From positions 22,941,348 through 23,005,347 of the forward strand of contig NW_020654810.1 in assembly GCF_003589595.1 (NCBI RefSeq): DNA of 64,000 nt, in the 5' to 3' direction. The notes under the pieces were generated by a model. That model worked only from the letters and a program-made list of their open reading frames with translations, had not been told where the DNA came from and searched no databases. The stretch is from Hyposmocoma kahamanoa. Lineage: Eukaryota > Arthropoda > Insecta > Lepidoptera > Cosmopterigidae. Position numbers and translations under genes: made by a program. Numbering within the stretch: the stretch's first letter is position 1; each line of letters starts with the position of its first letter. Of this stretch, positions 22,378 through 34,193 are shown piece by piece.

Positions 22378-23050
22378 TCTAGCTACACTTATGGAAGACG
22401 GGATTGAAATAACGCTGCCAGTGTCGTGCACCTTGTTAGTTTAGGGCACTATATAAGAAAATTATTGAATTATACCAAAATAAAACATTTTTACTAAATG
22501 TCAAATGTCAATTAATCATAAACAATATTTATAGAAGAGACATCACATTTAATTTTTTTATTCTTGGTTATTCGTGGTTAGCCTTTTATCCATTATAATT
22601 GGTTATTTATTTGTTGAGCAATGGCTATAGAGCCATCAGCTTAAACAAGCAACAAACAATTAAGAAACTCAAAACGTATTATTAATTAAACTAAACATTT
22701 ATTTCTGAAAAAACTATAACCCGCCATTTTGCAATCTTTATATTACAAACAGGGTTTCTATTTTTTTCTTTTAGCTTTCCTTAAAAGATAATTACCAAAA
22801 AATAGGAACGTGAAAAAAAAATTTGTTTACGAGAAAATTAAATTATAATGTCCAACTCAGAAAAATGTAAATGTCGTGAACACTATGTACCACTTTCTCT
22901 CGCTTTACCTCTGTTCAATAAAATACCCCTTTCACAAATGACAGTTATAAAGATCATTCGGTCATTCGTTCTCTCTGTGTGTGTGTGTGTGTAATTCAGT
23001 GTAATTACACGTCATTGGTTACAAAGCTAGGTTAATTTTTGCTGAGAAAA
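22378..23050. promoter_or_regulatory. Shared divergent promoter region of Git and Ost48
   Basis: The 673 bp between two outward-facing start codons. It contains 5' UTRs of both genes, a (tg)n run at about 22977-22992 close to the Ost48 start, and AT-rich sequence in the middle. No TATA box is convincing. The arrangement itself is seen in the sequence; promoter function is inferred. Confidence 0.6.
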
Positions 23051-23180
23051 ATGAAGTTTTTCATAATTTTAGGTTTATTAGTGCCCTTTTGTGTAGCAAC
23101 CAATGAAAAAGAAACTCTTGTGCTCGTAGACAATCTAATTATTAGAGAAACACACTCACAATTCTTCAAGTCCTTGCAGG
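23051..23180 (+). CDS. Ost48: Ost48 exon 1 (signal peptide)
   Basis: Start ATG, signal peptide, then [20 protein letters not shown]. Ends in phase 1 at a gtgagt donor. The split codon gives Asp with exon 2. Confidence 0.95.
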
Positions 23181-26100
23181 GTGAGTGAAGAATCGATTGC
23201 GTGTCGGCCAGAAGCCGGTAGGCTGGCAAACAATTTTATGTTTTAAAACCGAGTTAATAATCTTCAACTGTTATTGCAGATCGTGGTTACACCCTGACAT
23301 TCAAATTGGCTGATGATGCCAACTTAATGCTGTCTAAATATGGCGAATATTTGTACAAGAATTTGATTGTGTTCGCGCCGACGGTATTGGAGTTCGGTGG
23401 GCAGATCGACACGGAGGCGATTACGAAGTTCATCGACGATGGTGGTAATCTGCTCATGGCTGGCAATGCCGCTGCTGGTGACGTGTACAGGGAGATTGCG
23501 TCGGAATGTGGCTTTGAGGTAATTTATATTGAAGGAAAACTTCTTCTATATTAAACAAATACACGATTTGCACTCTATCTACTACTACTCTATCTACTAC
23601 TACTCTATTTGACTGCCTCTGTTGCCGAATGGTGAACATGCTGCCCTACCTCACAGAGATAAATACTTGTATGGCCTACATTTATTCTCTCATGAGTTTG
23701 GTTGTGATTTGTGGTTTTTTTTTATAATTAAATAAGTGCACATTTGACCTCCATCGCTCCTGGTTGTCTATGTGTATGCATTATTTATCTAACATTTCTG
23801 TACTCTGGGACTTGTACAAAGTGTTGAGGTTCGTCACTTCCATGTGGTTTTTTTATTTTATTTTGTGAAAAATTGCATCTAGCATGCAAATTTGGACAAC
23901 TTACATTTATTACTTTAGAAAATATACTGTATACATAAACATTGAAGGACACTAAATGTATATACAGGTGTCTCAAGATTCAACGATAACCTGAGAACAG
24001 GATGTTGCCTAGTTTGTAACAATCCAGAAAAAAAAATTTTTTTTAATCGGAGTCATGTTTCTTTTTGTGGTACAAGCATTTTAATGAAAAATGTTGAAAA
24101 TGTACAACCTGTACACCATTTTTAAGTACAATATTACAAAGTATTAAAATTTATAATTAAAATTTGTAATATTATAAAATATTACAAACTTGCAAATTTT
24201 GCTGTTCTAGTAATTGCATTTATTTGGTTTTTCAAACAAACCAACATTTCAGACTTTTTACTATCTAATCTAAACTAATAGCAAAAACCTAAAACACAAT
24301 ACGACAATAAATTTTTATATGTCCTTTATAACTTGTGTTTCATGTATCTTTTCTTTGTGCAATAAAGAGTTATTATTATAAATAAATATTGTTAGAAGAA
24401 AAAGGACATAAACCTTCAATATTTAAATTCCCAGATGGATGAAGAATCGGCTGCTGTAATTGACCACTTTAACTATGATATGTCGGATGAGGGAGAACAT
24501 ACAAGAGTAGTTGTTTCACCCAAGAACCTGATTAATGCACCTATCATAGTTGGGCATCACAACACCCAGCCTCTGCTGTTTGAGGGCACGGGTCTCATTC
24601 TGGATAAGGACAACAGTTTGGTCATGCCTATTCTGACTGCTGACAGTACAGCATACAGCTATAACCCAAAGAACCAGGTAATTCTGTAATAAAATATTAT
24701 TTGAAGGATATGTCACCCATTTTGTCATGAATGTACAGACGGCAGCAAATCAAGCTACACATTGATGGATCTTGTTCATCTTATTGTTGTTATGTTGAGT
24801 ATGTGCTTTATTATTATTGTTTCTAACATAAAAAAACTTTATTGTCCAACAAAAATTTTGGTTTTGTGGTGTGGGCAATGAAAAATTTAAATTTACGTAA
24901 CATTAAAGATACATATTTCTCTTTATTGTAAGACAAGAAGGAAACGTATTTAAAATAGTATAATTTCAAGTAGATTCTAAAAATTTCCAACAAAGAACCT
25001 AGAAATGTGTACATTTACAAGATTCTCTAAATTAAATTCCATTCTTTATTGCATTCACTATGATGCTACTTAGGATGGAAATGGCTTAAAGCTCAGTTTA
25101 TGTAGCTAAGTGAATAGGCAGCTATATAAATACCTCTGTGACAGCCACAGTAGCAAATTTTCAGGGGTATCTATAGCTACTCTTTTCTACATACTTGCTT
25201 CTCAAATATACAGAAACCAATTCTATCAAACCAGTGAACCTTCGCTCGTTGTTGTTCGACATTCTGTCCAAAACAATTACTGTCCAATAAGTAATACTCA
25301 GCCGAATCAAAAGTTAATGCCAAGTATGAAGCTTCATTCATATCATGCCTCTTTTAATTTGGTCGGGAATTATTTATTTGGCAGTAATTGTTTCAAACGG
25401 ATTTCGGATACAGAATGGGAGTTGACCCTCCGAAACGGAACAATAAATTCTTAAAATTTTCCACAATTTCTCTTGAATCATGCAACACTGTTCATTTGCA
25501 TCTAAATACAATGTTATTACATTTGCAAATAGGTCAAGGAGTACCCACACGCTGTTGGCCGGAAAACGGTCTTGATCGCCGCCCTGCAGGCCAGGAACAA
25601 CGCTCGCATCCTCTTCAGTGGCTCTCTTTTCTTCTTCTCAGATGAAGCCTTCACTTCTCGCGTTAACAAAGTCCATGTAAGTATGGGGGTAATTACTACA
25701 TAAAAATCTAAACTTTTTTAATTAAGGTATGTGGTTACGGAATGTGATTTTGATTTGACAATTTGATTTTTAGTTTAATTTTTCTCAGTCTTTATTGTTT
25801 TCTGAAGTTTTGAAAACTATTCGACGATTTTATAGGAAATATCTGGTTTTAAAAAAGAATTAACAGTTTATTTCAAACCTCATCCAATTTTGTTAGTAAT
25901 GTAAAAGTAAAAATTCTTGCCTATAATTTTAGTAAGTAATTAAATTTTTTTAAACCCATTACTTCTGAAAATGGGTATGAATTTTGAATGGGGTCCGCAT
26001 ACTTGTTCGCTCATATTTCTATCTTTGTCACTCATGTCTTCAGTTATGGTGAATCAATCCACATCTTATACTTTGAAATAAAAACAATCACACTGTCATT

Positions 26101-29036
26101 ACAGGGAGATAAGGTACAAGCAGACTTATCAGGCAATAAGGCTCTTGCCGTGCACCTGAGCGAGTGGGCCTTCGGCGAGCGCGGCCGCCTGCGCGTGCGC
26201 CGCGTGCACCACCACCGCCAGGGAGACAAGGGATCCTCTGACACTTACACCATTACTGACACTGTCGTAAGTATAACTGTAATTAATGGCGGTTACATTT
26301 GGATAGCTACCTATTAAAATAAACCTTATATATGGGATCTCTCTTATGCCGTCTCTCTCGTAGCTTTCACCACATTTTGTACCACATCATATCTTGTGCT
26401 GTGGCCCTTGTCAAACTCATTCTATAGAGTTATATTCATATAAATATACTATGATTTATGGACAATCGTTTTGAAAATTGAGTAACATCATATGTCTTGC
26501 TCAAGTAGGACATAAGTGTCGATACAGAGCTGATTTTTTTCATATGATAAATAATAACATTCCTGATAACTTTTATTCTTATGTAATATCTATAAAAGCT
26601 GATTGTTTCAGTGAAAAAAATTTTTGTACAAAAATGTATAAAATGCAGAAAAATGTAATGTCTATATTTATTTACAGTATAGGTCCAATCATTCTCTATC
26701 AAAAAAAAAATCATTCATCTACAGGTACTTGCAGCTTTATGAGTAAAAAGGTGGCAAAATTTTAGATTTGTTATTTATTTTTTAACACAATATGCTAGTT
26801 TCTACTTAACATTCGTGTTATTGTTATAACATTCTCTAAATTACACTAAAATTATTTTTTCTTTAGTCGTATCTCATGTATTTTGTTAAAAAAGTACATA
26901 AAAAGTTAACAATTTTGCCACATCTTTACTTACAATGCCGCAAGTACATGCAGACAGATTATTTTTTTCTACATAGAAAATTTTTGGAACTATACTGTAA
27001 GTAACCCACGCACATTACATTTTCTTAAATTTTTTGAGATAAAAAAAAAATGTATATTTCTCCATACAAAAAAAAAATTTTTTTTTTCTCCAAATCTTTC
27101 AAGAAAATATACAAGAATAAAAGTTGTTAGGAATGTTACTATCTATCTATATAAAAAAAAATTTGCTCAATACTCCACAAGTTTCCTATATCCAAGAATT
27201 ATCAATTTGGGCCCAGTATGTGGTGGTGCGTTCAGGTTTACGCCTCAGCAATGTTGCAATAGAACTCCTTGTGAAAGATGTCGTCCAGGGAAGTACTGCC
27301 ACCTTACCTATTTGCACCGCCAAGCAGTAATGTGAGCATTACTGCATTCCGGTTTACAATTATAAGGGTGCCAGTGAAATTACAGGCACATGGTAGTTTC
27401 AACTTATGTCTCAGGGTGATGGGCGCAGTGGCAGTGCGCCTAAGATCTTTAAGATTTAAAGCTATGAATGACACTGCAACTGTTATGGATAGGCGTGTCG
27501 CTAACCACCAGGCGCAGGACTTGTTCGTCCCGTCACTTAGTATTATAAAAAAAAAAAAAAAAAGGAACAACCATGCTATAGTTTTTTTTAAGTTAGTGAG
27601 AACATCTCATTTGTGTTGCAACATTTAGGTAGACATGCAGTTTCACGTAGCTAAAAATAAGTTATACATACCTTGTTTTTTCTAATCAAACCTTTTTGCT
27701 TATCAACAGGTATACCGTATCGAAATCGAAGAGTTGAGGGCTGGTCAATGGCAACCATTCGAAGCCAATGACGTTCAGCTAGAGTTCGTTCGTATCGACC
27801 CCTTCATACGCACCACATTGCAGAAAAGACCCAATGGAGTATACGAAGCTGTATTCAAAGTGCCTGATGTATGGGGAGTGTACCAGTTTAAGGTGGACTA
27901 TGACCGTGTTGGGTACACTAGACTTTATCATTCCACACAGGTTGGTTTTATGTATTTTTTAATGCATTCGGGTGCGGTTATAAGTAAGGTGCCTACAGAT
28001 TTGCTCGGATTTTGACTGTGATTGATTAATATTAAGGTTCAAATTGAACAAACTTCACTTAATTTAAATTTCAGTGTCGATTGTCTGTTCCTGCTTACAC
28101 ATTTATTCGATTGTGTCTAATCACATGTATCAATAGTCAAAAAATCGAACAAATCTTTAGACACTGTACCACTTGTGTCTGGGGGTCTTTTCCCATTCTC
28201 CGTCCGACATCTGCCTGAAACAATTATTGTCAAATAAGAAATACTCGACCAAATTAAAAGTTTTGTTTTATCGAGTATTATTTATTTAACAGTACGTTTT
28301 GGACTGATGTCGAACAGAGAACAGGGGCCTTACCATGAACTCTTATTACGATTCAGTTTAGGACCTATCCCGCTTTTTTGTCGTTACGAACATATACTGA
28401 ACTGTATTAAGAGTTCAGTAAGGCTCCTGGAGTAGAGCCCCTGAACCTAGTTTTGGGCCATAACTTTTTTCATATTATGTTATAATGGAAAATCATCTTA
28501 CACTATAGATAATTTAGGGAACTGATTATGCATTTAAATTGAGCAGAAACGTTTGAAATCTCTGCATATTGCAGTATTTTCAAGAACAATTTTTTTTACA
28601 AATGATAAAACAAAAATTGATCCTTTCTTTACAAAATGTGTCTCTCTACTTCAGAATTCCTTTTTACGCGTTAAGTATTTTTCATTTGGCATTGGCACAA
28701 ACACTAAACAAATGAAAAAAATCTTTTCCATTTTTTTGAGGGCAGATAAAGATAAACAATTCAGACTTAGCCAAAATAATCCACAAAAATATCCATCAAA
28801 GCTATTGAACTCGCCTTATTTTTATTTTAATGTTAAACATTATGAGTAATTTTGAAAATAAACCTATTATTCCTTTACAGGTGTCAGTCCGGCCCCTACA
28901 ACACACTCAATATGAGAGATTCATTCCAAGCGCATACCCGTACTACGTGAGCGCATTCTCCATGATGATTGGTGTGTTCCTGTTTTCGTTTGTCTTTCTT
29001 TACTACAAAGAAGATACAAAGACGAAATCTGATTAG
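23051..29036 (+). CDS. Ost48: Ost48 / DDOST: 48-kDa subunit of oligosaccharyltransferase, 7 exons
   Basis: Subunit of the ER-membrane complex that transfers the lipid-linked glycan to Asn of nascent proteins. Exons: 23051-23180, 23280-23518, 24435-24677, 25533-25676, 26105-26266, 27710-27940, 28881-29036. All junctions are GT-AG with consistent phases, giving 434 residues, the usual size. The N-terminus [17 protein letters not shown] is a signal peptide. The mature part begins with [19 protein letters not shown], typical of the family, followed by the luminal domain with [18 protein letters not shown] and the C-terminal region with [20 protein letters not shown]. One transmembrane helix near the end ([19 protein letters not shown]) precedes a short charged cytosolic tail, KEDTKTKSD. 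All domains appear intact. Introns hold SINE, R4, R6 and R10 repeats. Confidence 0.97.
23280..23518 (+). CDS. Ost48: Ost48 exon 2
   Basis: Encodes [20 protein letters not shown], then [20 protein letters not shown] and ECGFE. Acceptor ttattgcag, donor gtaatt, phase 0 out. Confidence 0.95.
23612..23785 (+). mobile_element. SINE-A, old diverged copy in Ost48 intron 2
   Basis: Starts actgcctctgttgccgaatg, lacks most of the B-box segment, and continues with cttgtatggcctacatttat. A short AT insertion separates the final ggttgtctatgtgt part. Confidence 0.65.
24435..24677 (+). CDS. Ost48: Ost48 exon 3
   Basis: 81 codons from [20 protein letters not shown] to NPKNQ, including LLFEGTGL, the conserved central part of the luminal domain. 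Phase 0 at both ends. Confidence 0.95.
25235..25432. mobile_element. R6 foldback MITE in Ost48 intron 3
   Basis: Arms gtccaaaacaattactgtcc and ggcagtaattgtttcaaacg face each other. Outer ends are ragged (attctg / cagaat), so the limits are approximate. Confidence 0.7.
25533..25676 (+). CDS. Ost48: Ost48 exon 4
   Basis: 48 codons from [20 protein letters not shown] to RVNKVH, including [16 protein letters not shown]. Acceptor caaatag, donor gtaagt. Confidence 0.95.
26105..26266 (+). CDS. Ost48: Ost48 exon 5
   Basis: 54 codons containing [20 protein letters not shown] and [10 protein letters not shown]-rich relative to the flanking introns. Donor gtaagt. Confidence 0.95.
27223..27545 (-). repeat. 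R4 repeat, near complete, in Ost48 intron 5
   Basis: The most complete R4 copy. On the minus strand it runs from agtgacgggacgaacaagtc through ctaagttgaaactac-like sequence and ccaccttacctattt-type words to cacaaggagttctattgcaa. It ends next to a 16-A run at 27548-27563. Coding capacity not recognised. Confidence 0.75.
27710..27940 (+). CDS. Ost48: Ost48 exon 6
   Basis: 77 codons, starting [20 protein letters not shown] and containing [17 protein letters not shown] and [19 protein letters not shown]. Acceptor tatcaacag. Confidence 0.95.
27987..28166. mobile_element. R10 MITE, TA-flanked, in Ost48 intron 6
   Basis: Ends aggtgcctacagatttgctc and, inverted, aacaaatctttagacactg, with ta on each side. 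This suggests a Tc1/mariner-type non-autonomous element. A second copy is split at 61271-61919. Confidence 0.65.
28181..28329. mobile_element. R6 foldback MITE in Ost48 intron 6
   Basis: Left arm ctgaaacaattattgtcaaa and right arm ttaacagtacgttttggact, with outer ggggtc / acaggggcc ends. Confidence 0.65.
28881..29036 (+). CDS. Ost48: Ost48 exon 7 (transmembrane helix and stop)
   Basis: Encodes [20 protein letters not shown], the transmembrane helix and a charged tail, with stop tag at 29034-29036. Confidence 0.95.
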   Translation: MSVRPLQHTQYERFIPSAYPYYVSAFSMMIGVFLFSFVFLYYKEDTKTKSD

Positions 29037-29238
29037 AATATTGAATGATGGCTCATTTAAGATTGGTTATTTACACTACATAGTCGAGTGTAGTGACCGG
29101 TGATACGAGCCCTAGATGTTAGAATATTCCTTATTTTCATTTTCTAGTGTTGTATGTTCATAAAACGTGTCAGCGAATGAGGTCCACAAATAATATTTGT
29201 TACTTTAAATGAAATGGGTAATGTTGTAATCGAATGAA

Positions 29239-29244
29239 AATAAA
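29239..29244 (+). terminator. Ost48: Ost48 polyadenylation signal (aataaa)
   Basis: A canonical aataaa about 200 bp after the stop codon, the first good signal downstream. Confidence 0.65.
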
Positions 29245-30746
29245 GTGGAATTTTATTTATGTTTTTGCATTTAATTGAACTTCTATCCCATCTTACCAGA
29301 CAAATGATAATATTGAAAATAGCTCTATCGTTAGTAAAATTAAATTCTTTTGGTGTACACTTAACAATATAATTATGTATAATATAAATATTAATTGTAA
29401 ACACATTAGCTAATTATTTTTCCTGATATTTTGTAAATCATATGAGTAGATCTCGATAAAATAATACCGTTGAGAGACGAAAACTATACAATTATGAACG
29501 CAGTAATATCTAGCGTTCATTGACAACAGTCAATTATTCCTGAACGCGACAATTTAAAATGGCAATAGCATGCATGTCATACTGGCTTTTGTAGAATTAA
29601 TTTTAGTGAAAAATGTAAAATTTACACATTCCTAATCGAAAAAACTGGTTAATTCACTAAAAGAATAATCTATCGTGCCAAATAACTGCTCAGGTTAGAT
29701 AGGAAGTGTAATTTTGCTGTACTATCAATGTGAATTGTGTAGGCAGTGATTTCGTGTCCTAGTATTTGTAATATTTTGGAAATTTTTTGTGTTACGCGTG
29801 TGTTATTTTGTTAACTGGGTTGTACGCGGTCTGGAGCTGGTTTGAGCGGCCAGGTTTCCCTGTAGTGCCTGTAGCAGTTATGTGTTTACATCTGTAAACT
29901 GTCCCCGTAAGTATGATGTCATTGTAGTGACTGCCATAAAAAATATGTTGGCTTTGTGCCCATTTCTTTTCCTACTAGAATTGTAATTGTGATATTGTTT
30001 GAGTTTAACATCCACGCGGACGCGGCGCAATGAACCCTGTAGGTTATAGCCGAGTTGTTCCAGATAATTATGTAAATTAAGTTTCGCGCGGATCCCGTAA
30101 GTCGCGCGAAGCTGCGTCGCCACCGCCGACTGTTTTAATTTGGCGGAAAATTAAACAGTTGTACAGTGACAACAATATTTTGACTGTGCTCTGTCTGCTT
30201 TTGTATCAATATGGTTCAGTCAATGACATCTTGAACATGCATGCAGCCAGGTTTGTAATTAGTTTACTACTTTTCACCCTTACTTGAAAGAAAGTGCCTT
30301 AATTATGGCAGTGTTATTTAGCTTGTTACTGTATTGCAATCTTATGTAGTTGGTCACTTTGTGGTATTGTTTTCTTTGAAAGTACCTTAATTGTTCTTAT
30401 TTATTGGTTACTGCGTGGTATTGTTGTTTAATGGAAATTGTAACTGCATAATTTATCTATATTTTGCTATTGTTCTCTTTGTGGAATGCCTGCAGCTGGC
30501 AGGCAACAATAGCAACTGGATTTTGCTTATATTTGCTACATCAAACACTTCAATACTACATAAAACCCTATCGTGTCACATGAGGAACAAATTCAACTTA
30601 TTTATTTTAGTGATAACCACATATTATTCAGAATACATCAACTAATTTATATGAACGCACTGTCCTTATTCAATATTGCATATAGATGTAAACAATATGT
30701 AAATGATGTATTTTAAAATTTATTAGAGCTAAAGTTTTCTTGTCTA

Positions 30747-30890
30747 TATCAAGTTCTTAGGTTTTCGCGATTGTTACACATAGGAAATGAAACTATTTTT
30801 CTGGATTTAAATCTACTTGTTTGTTCAAACAAACCTTTTTTTTCTTTGTTTGAAAAAACAAATATATGCGTAATAGTTTCACTTTTTCCT
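30747..30890. mobile_element. R5 foldback, short diverged copy
   Basis: Begins gttcttaggttttcgcgatt, has aggaaatgaaactatttttc, and carries the opposing arm gtttgaaaaaacaaatatat near the end. Confidence 0.6.
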
Positions 30891-31029
30891 GTCTAATTTG
30901 TAAAATGTGTGAATGTGGAATTGCAAAAAAACTTTGTCCATTATCATCACTATCCTTAGAATTAGAATGCAGCTTTAAATTTGTATTAGTACATTATATA
31001 TATTTCTGCTTATAATTGTGTTGTGCAGG

Positions 31030-31315
31030 CATTGACTTACAATTATATGGATGTCGGGTCCGTGCTAAAAAGTGTCCGAACTTATAGGGCGTTAAAATAA
31101 TATACAGAGCGTCATTCACGCTTTAGTCATCGTTTGTTCGACTGACAGCGAAGCAAGCAAAATTAGACAGTACTGTGATGACATTACAATTTAAATTCAA
31201 CGTTTTAGCTTTTTCATATTCCTTTACATGTCACTACGTTTAAATAGGTTGACTTGGGACATTTTTTTCGTGGTTTTTGTATTAGACCCGTTGTCCATTT
31301 ATTTGTAAGTCAATG
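31030..31315. mobile_element. R9 hAT-like MITE (copy 2) with perfect 8-bp duplication
   Basis: Starts cattgacttacaattatatg and ends atttatttgtaagtcaatg. It is flanked by tgtgcagg at 31022-31029 and again at 31316-31323. The interior matches 10199-10422 (caaaattagacagtactg and cgtggtttttgtattagacc). No coding capacity; it must be mobilised in trans. Confidence 0.88.
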
Positions 31316-31768
31316 TGTGCAGGTCATTTTGTTAACCTCTCACAGTGCCATAAATGATTTTGATACCATAGCTTCCTAAAGCCACATGGTGTCTCTAACA
31401 CATCCAAAATTTCCAAAATCATTATGGACACACAGACGTAAGGTAGGATGTGTGATAGGTTAAGTAGGTTGTAAACGATTGAAGTTATTACAATTTTTCC
31501 AAATATTATTGTAAATACGTTTAATTCCTCATGAACTACAAATTATACACCATGTTTCACTTAAATTATGTTGAGTAACAAATTTAATTGTACAATTGTA
31601 GCCAATGCCATCTACCTCATGCTTTAGCTCAATAGAATGGCTCATTATCTACGGCTATGCACTTGTAATGTACATGAATTGTCAAAATGTAATTAAAAAA
31701 CCTGTATTTCTGTGATAGTGCCAAATAAAATTGAATTTCTTTTATTATGTTTCAGCAAACACAGTGAG

Positions 31769-31846
31769 ATGGATTCGTCGCGGCGGCAACGCACCCAGAC
31801 CAAGGCATCTGCCGAGGAGCAGGCCCTTGATGCCATAGCTAAAGAG
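31769..31846 (+). CDS. First coding exon of an LRRFIP2-like (flightless-interacting) protein
   Basis: Encodes MDSSRRQRTQTKASAEEQAL and then DAIAKE, 26 codons, ending in phase 0 at a gtaaat donor. The acceptor upstream is tgtttcag at 31755. The SAE(E/D)xAL..IA(K/R)E pattern is the start of LRRFIP1/2 proteins, which bind the gelsolin-family protein Flightless and act in Toll and Wnt signalling in vertebrates. The expected next segment (AEARLAA...ARAEARDIRMRELE) was not found downstream, so later exons are probably beyond 64 kb or in the N gap. The match is short, so the identity is likely but not certain. Confidence 0.65.
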
Positions 31847-31984
31847 GTAAATACTCCGATTTTCTTATATCATTAGCTATAATAATGTTCAAAACGTGAC
31901 TCATGGAGTTGTGGATAACAGCCCATTGTCATTAACAACGTAAAGTATATGTAAGTGTATAAGAAAATATTAAAGAACAGGTTA

Positions 31985-32075
31985 TTTAACAATTTGGCCT
32001 GAATGACCTGAGAGGAGACCCGTGCCCAGCTGTAAGACATATAAATAGGTTGATGATGATAATGATGATGAATTG
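31985..32075 (+). repeat. RTE-type LINE 3' end with (gat)n tail
   Basis: ctgagaggagacccgtgccc followed by ataaataggttgatgatgat is the familiar 3' terminus of lepidopteran RTE-like LINEs. Confidence 0.55.
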
Positions 32076-32099
32076 TTATGCACATATCAACTTTGTAAT

Positions 32100-33070
32100 A
32101 AGTGACAATGTTTACCTTTGTTCGAGTTCTAGGGTTCTTACTGTTTTGCCGTATTAAAACTAGATGGCGCTCTAAGTACTTTCACCTATTCTATTTTAAC
32201 AAGAAAAGACTAGATTTTGATTTTGGAGTATTTTCACTGGCAACTGTAACAATATGCGTAACTTATTGAAGAATGCACATATTTTGTAACACGCTATGTA
32301 ACTTTTTTTTTTCCAAATTAAACTATATTATATTATACCTTCTGTTTATAGTCGAGACACCACTATACTATCTCGCAATAAGAATTAAATATCAGACCGT
32401 ATCCTTATCTGTGATATTTTTCATGTCATATCTGATTATATTTAACACCTTGCCATCTTTTCATAACGATACATATATCAAGTTATCGAGATTGTAAATA
32501 AGTTTATAAATTAATTAATTTTGTACTAACAAAGCGGACATATGTATTTCAATCTTACCTGCTACGTGGGGGCGCGTTGACACTTCAGTTTCGAATATAT
32601 TTATATGACAGACACTACCGCCGAATCTGCATCGTGGGCTGTGGTAGACTTCAGTATTTCAAAATATAATACACTGATATTTTACAGATATTTGACGAAT
32701 TTCATAGGTCTTGTTCGATATTCAGGTGATCTCACAAAAAAAAAGATTTAAAAAAAGTTAAATTCCTGATAACAAACAGGATATGTCTGAACAATTTTTA
32801 GGCGAAATTCGTGCTCAACAGTGGCTAATAAGTAAGTCATATAGGTACAGCACTGAACCAAAACAAGTGCACCCCACTGTGCAGCGCACGCGCAACACAT
32901 CACCTGTAAAGAGCATCGCAAAATGACGGGATCGAAATAGACTTCCGCATTAGATCTCAGCTCAGATCACTCCCGACCATCCCGATAGTCATCTAATAAT
33001 ATTGTCAAATGTCAAATTAATTAATACTTTATGATCTCACCTGTAAGCGGTCACCTATAAGGGCCTGATG
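32100..33070. other. Intronic sequence, nothing recognised
   Basis: About 1 kb of ordinary AT-rich sequence with no gene or clear repeat. It lies within the presumed first intron of the LRRFIP2-like gene. Confidence 0.4.
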
Positions 33071-33073
33071 TAT

Positions 33074-33253
33074 GGGAAATCCACTCTCGATCTCCGTCCG
33101 AAACAATTACTGTTAAATAATTGATATTCGACAAAATTAAAAGACAAGAATGAAGCTTCATTCGCATCACGCGTCTTTTAATTTGGTCAAGTATTGCTTA
33201 TTTGGCAGTAATTGTTTCGGACGGATGTCAGACGGCGATCGAGAGTAGACCCC
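33074..33253. mobile_element. R6 foldback MITE, most complete copy
   Basis: Nested arms: ccactctcgatctccgtccg plus aaacaattactg on the left, cagtaattgtttcggacgga and gatcgagagtag on the right. The loop holds gaagcttcattcgcatca, shared with the 10.4 and 25.3 kb copies. Confidence 0.8.
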
Positions 33254-33593
33254 ACGATATCGTAATCCAACAGCGTTTACGGAGTTAGTCGGTAAAATAG
33301 ATTATAAGAAAAATTAAAATCCTTTTATATATACATTTTTAAGATTTTAAAGGCCTAAAATATAGGAATGCGTTAGTCTTGCATTAAAATAAATCAATAA
33401 AATTGAACGAAATCCAGAGTTTATTTCAAATAATAAGAGGTTTCCATATTACCGTGTTGCTTTCTAAACAATAAGACGTTCGGTAACTTTGATTCGATAA
33501 CTGTGTTCTGAATAACGTTTGTAGCCTTTGCCGGTCGAGAAGTTGCAGTAATCGTACGGGTGTGACGTCATTTCGGTTCGGTTTCGAATACGA

Positions 33594-33598
33594 CAATG
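33594..33598. other. Target site duplication, left (caatg)
   Basis: Five bases immediately before the left end of the Transib-like element, identical to 36504-36508. Confidence 0.88.
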
Positions 33599-33861
33599 CA
33601 CTGTGATTCCCCCATAGGCCATAAATAAAAAAAAATCATTGGCTTATCCCGGTTAGATCAACTCACTAAGTTAGTAACTAGTTAACAAGCTTCCAAAAAC
33701 TATAAATATCAATGTAATTAGGTCACGTTATCATTCACTTTTGTGCATCGGAAGTGAGCGCATCGCGAGACTAATTATCACCACGTGTGAGTCATCGAAA
33801 CTTAATCACTTTGTTTTTGAGTGTCACTATTCCAAATCAAGTGTTTACGTGTTGTGAAAGC

Positions 33862-33880
33862 ATGGAGATCCAAGAGCATG
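33862..33880 (+). CDS. Transib-like transposase, exon 1 (start)
   Basis: Short first exon MEIQEH plus one base of Gly, then a gtatgt donor. Joined to 34194 it continues GTFFKCSVSRMTIFDIW in one frame, so splicing extends the main frame upstream of its own ATG at 34223. The intron is 313 bp with an acceptor tattgttttag. Confidence 0.75.
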
Positions 33881-34193
33881 GTATGTACTTTTATTATCAA
33901 TTTTTTTTAATTTTTTTTATGCATACTTTTTTTTATATAATTTTTTTATTGAAGGCAGTTTTTTGGTGAAAATTTTTGGCATAACTTAATTTCCTTTAGA
34001 CCTACAACTTTTGGCTGCGCTGAGCTGCACCTGAGGTATATGGTTTTTGAATAAGGAGTATGTCCTTATTAAGAGCTATAAGTTTCATTTGCATCTTGCT
34101 GCCTCTTCTTGGCTTAAAGGGGTGTCAAAGTATGCATGTCCATAGTATTGAATTTTTAATTTTTTTTTAAGTTCAGCTTTCATATTGTTTTAG

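Larger units (their letters stand above)
29245..31755. other. Between Ost48 and the LRRFIP2-like exon; candidate 5' leader near 29.7-29.9 kb
   Basis: No protein gene seen. At 29710-29905 the sequence becomes less AT-rich and ends at a good donor-like site (ctgtccccgtaagtat), so a non-coding first exon of the LRRFIP2-like gene could lie here, spliced to 31756. That is inference. An R5 piece and an R9 MITE lie further on. Confidence 0.35.

Noticed and set aside
28553..28849. Plus-strand frame of 98 codons in the last Ost48 intron
   Set aside because: AT-rich chance frame between two well-supported exons.
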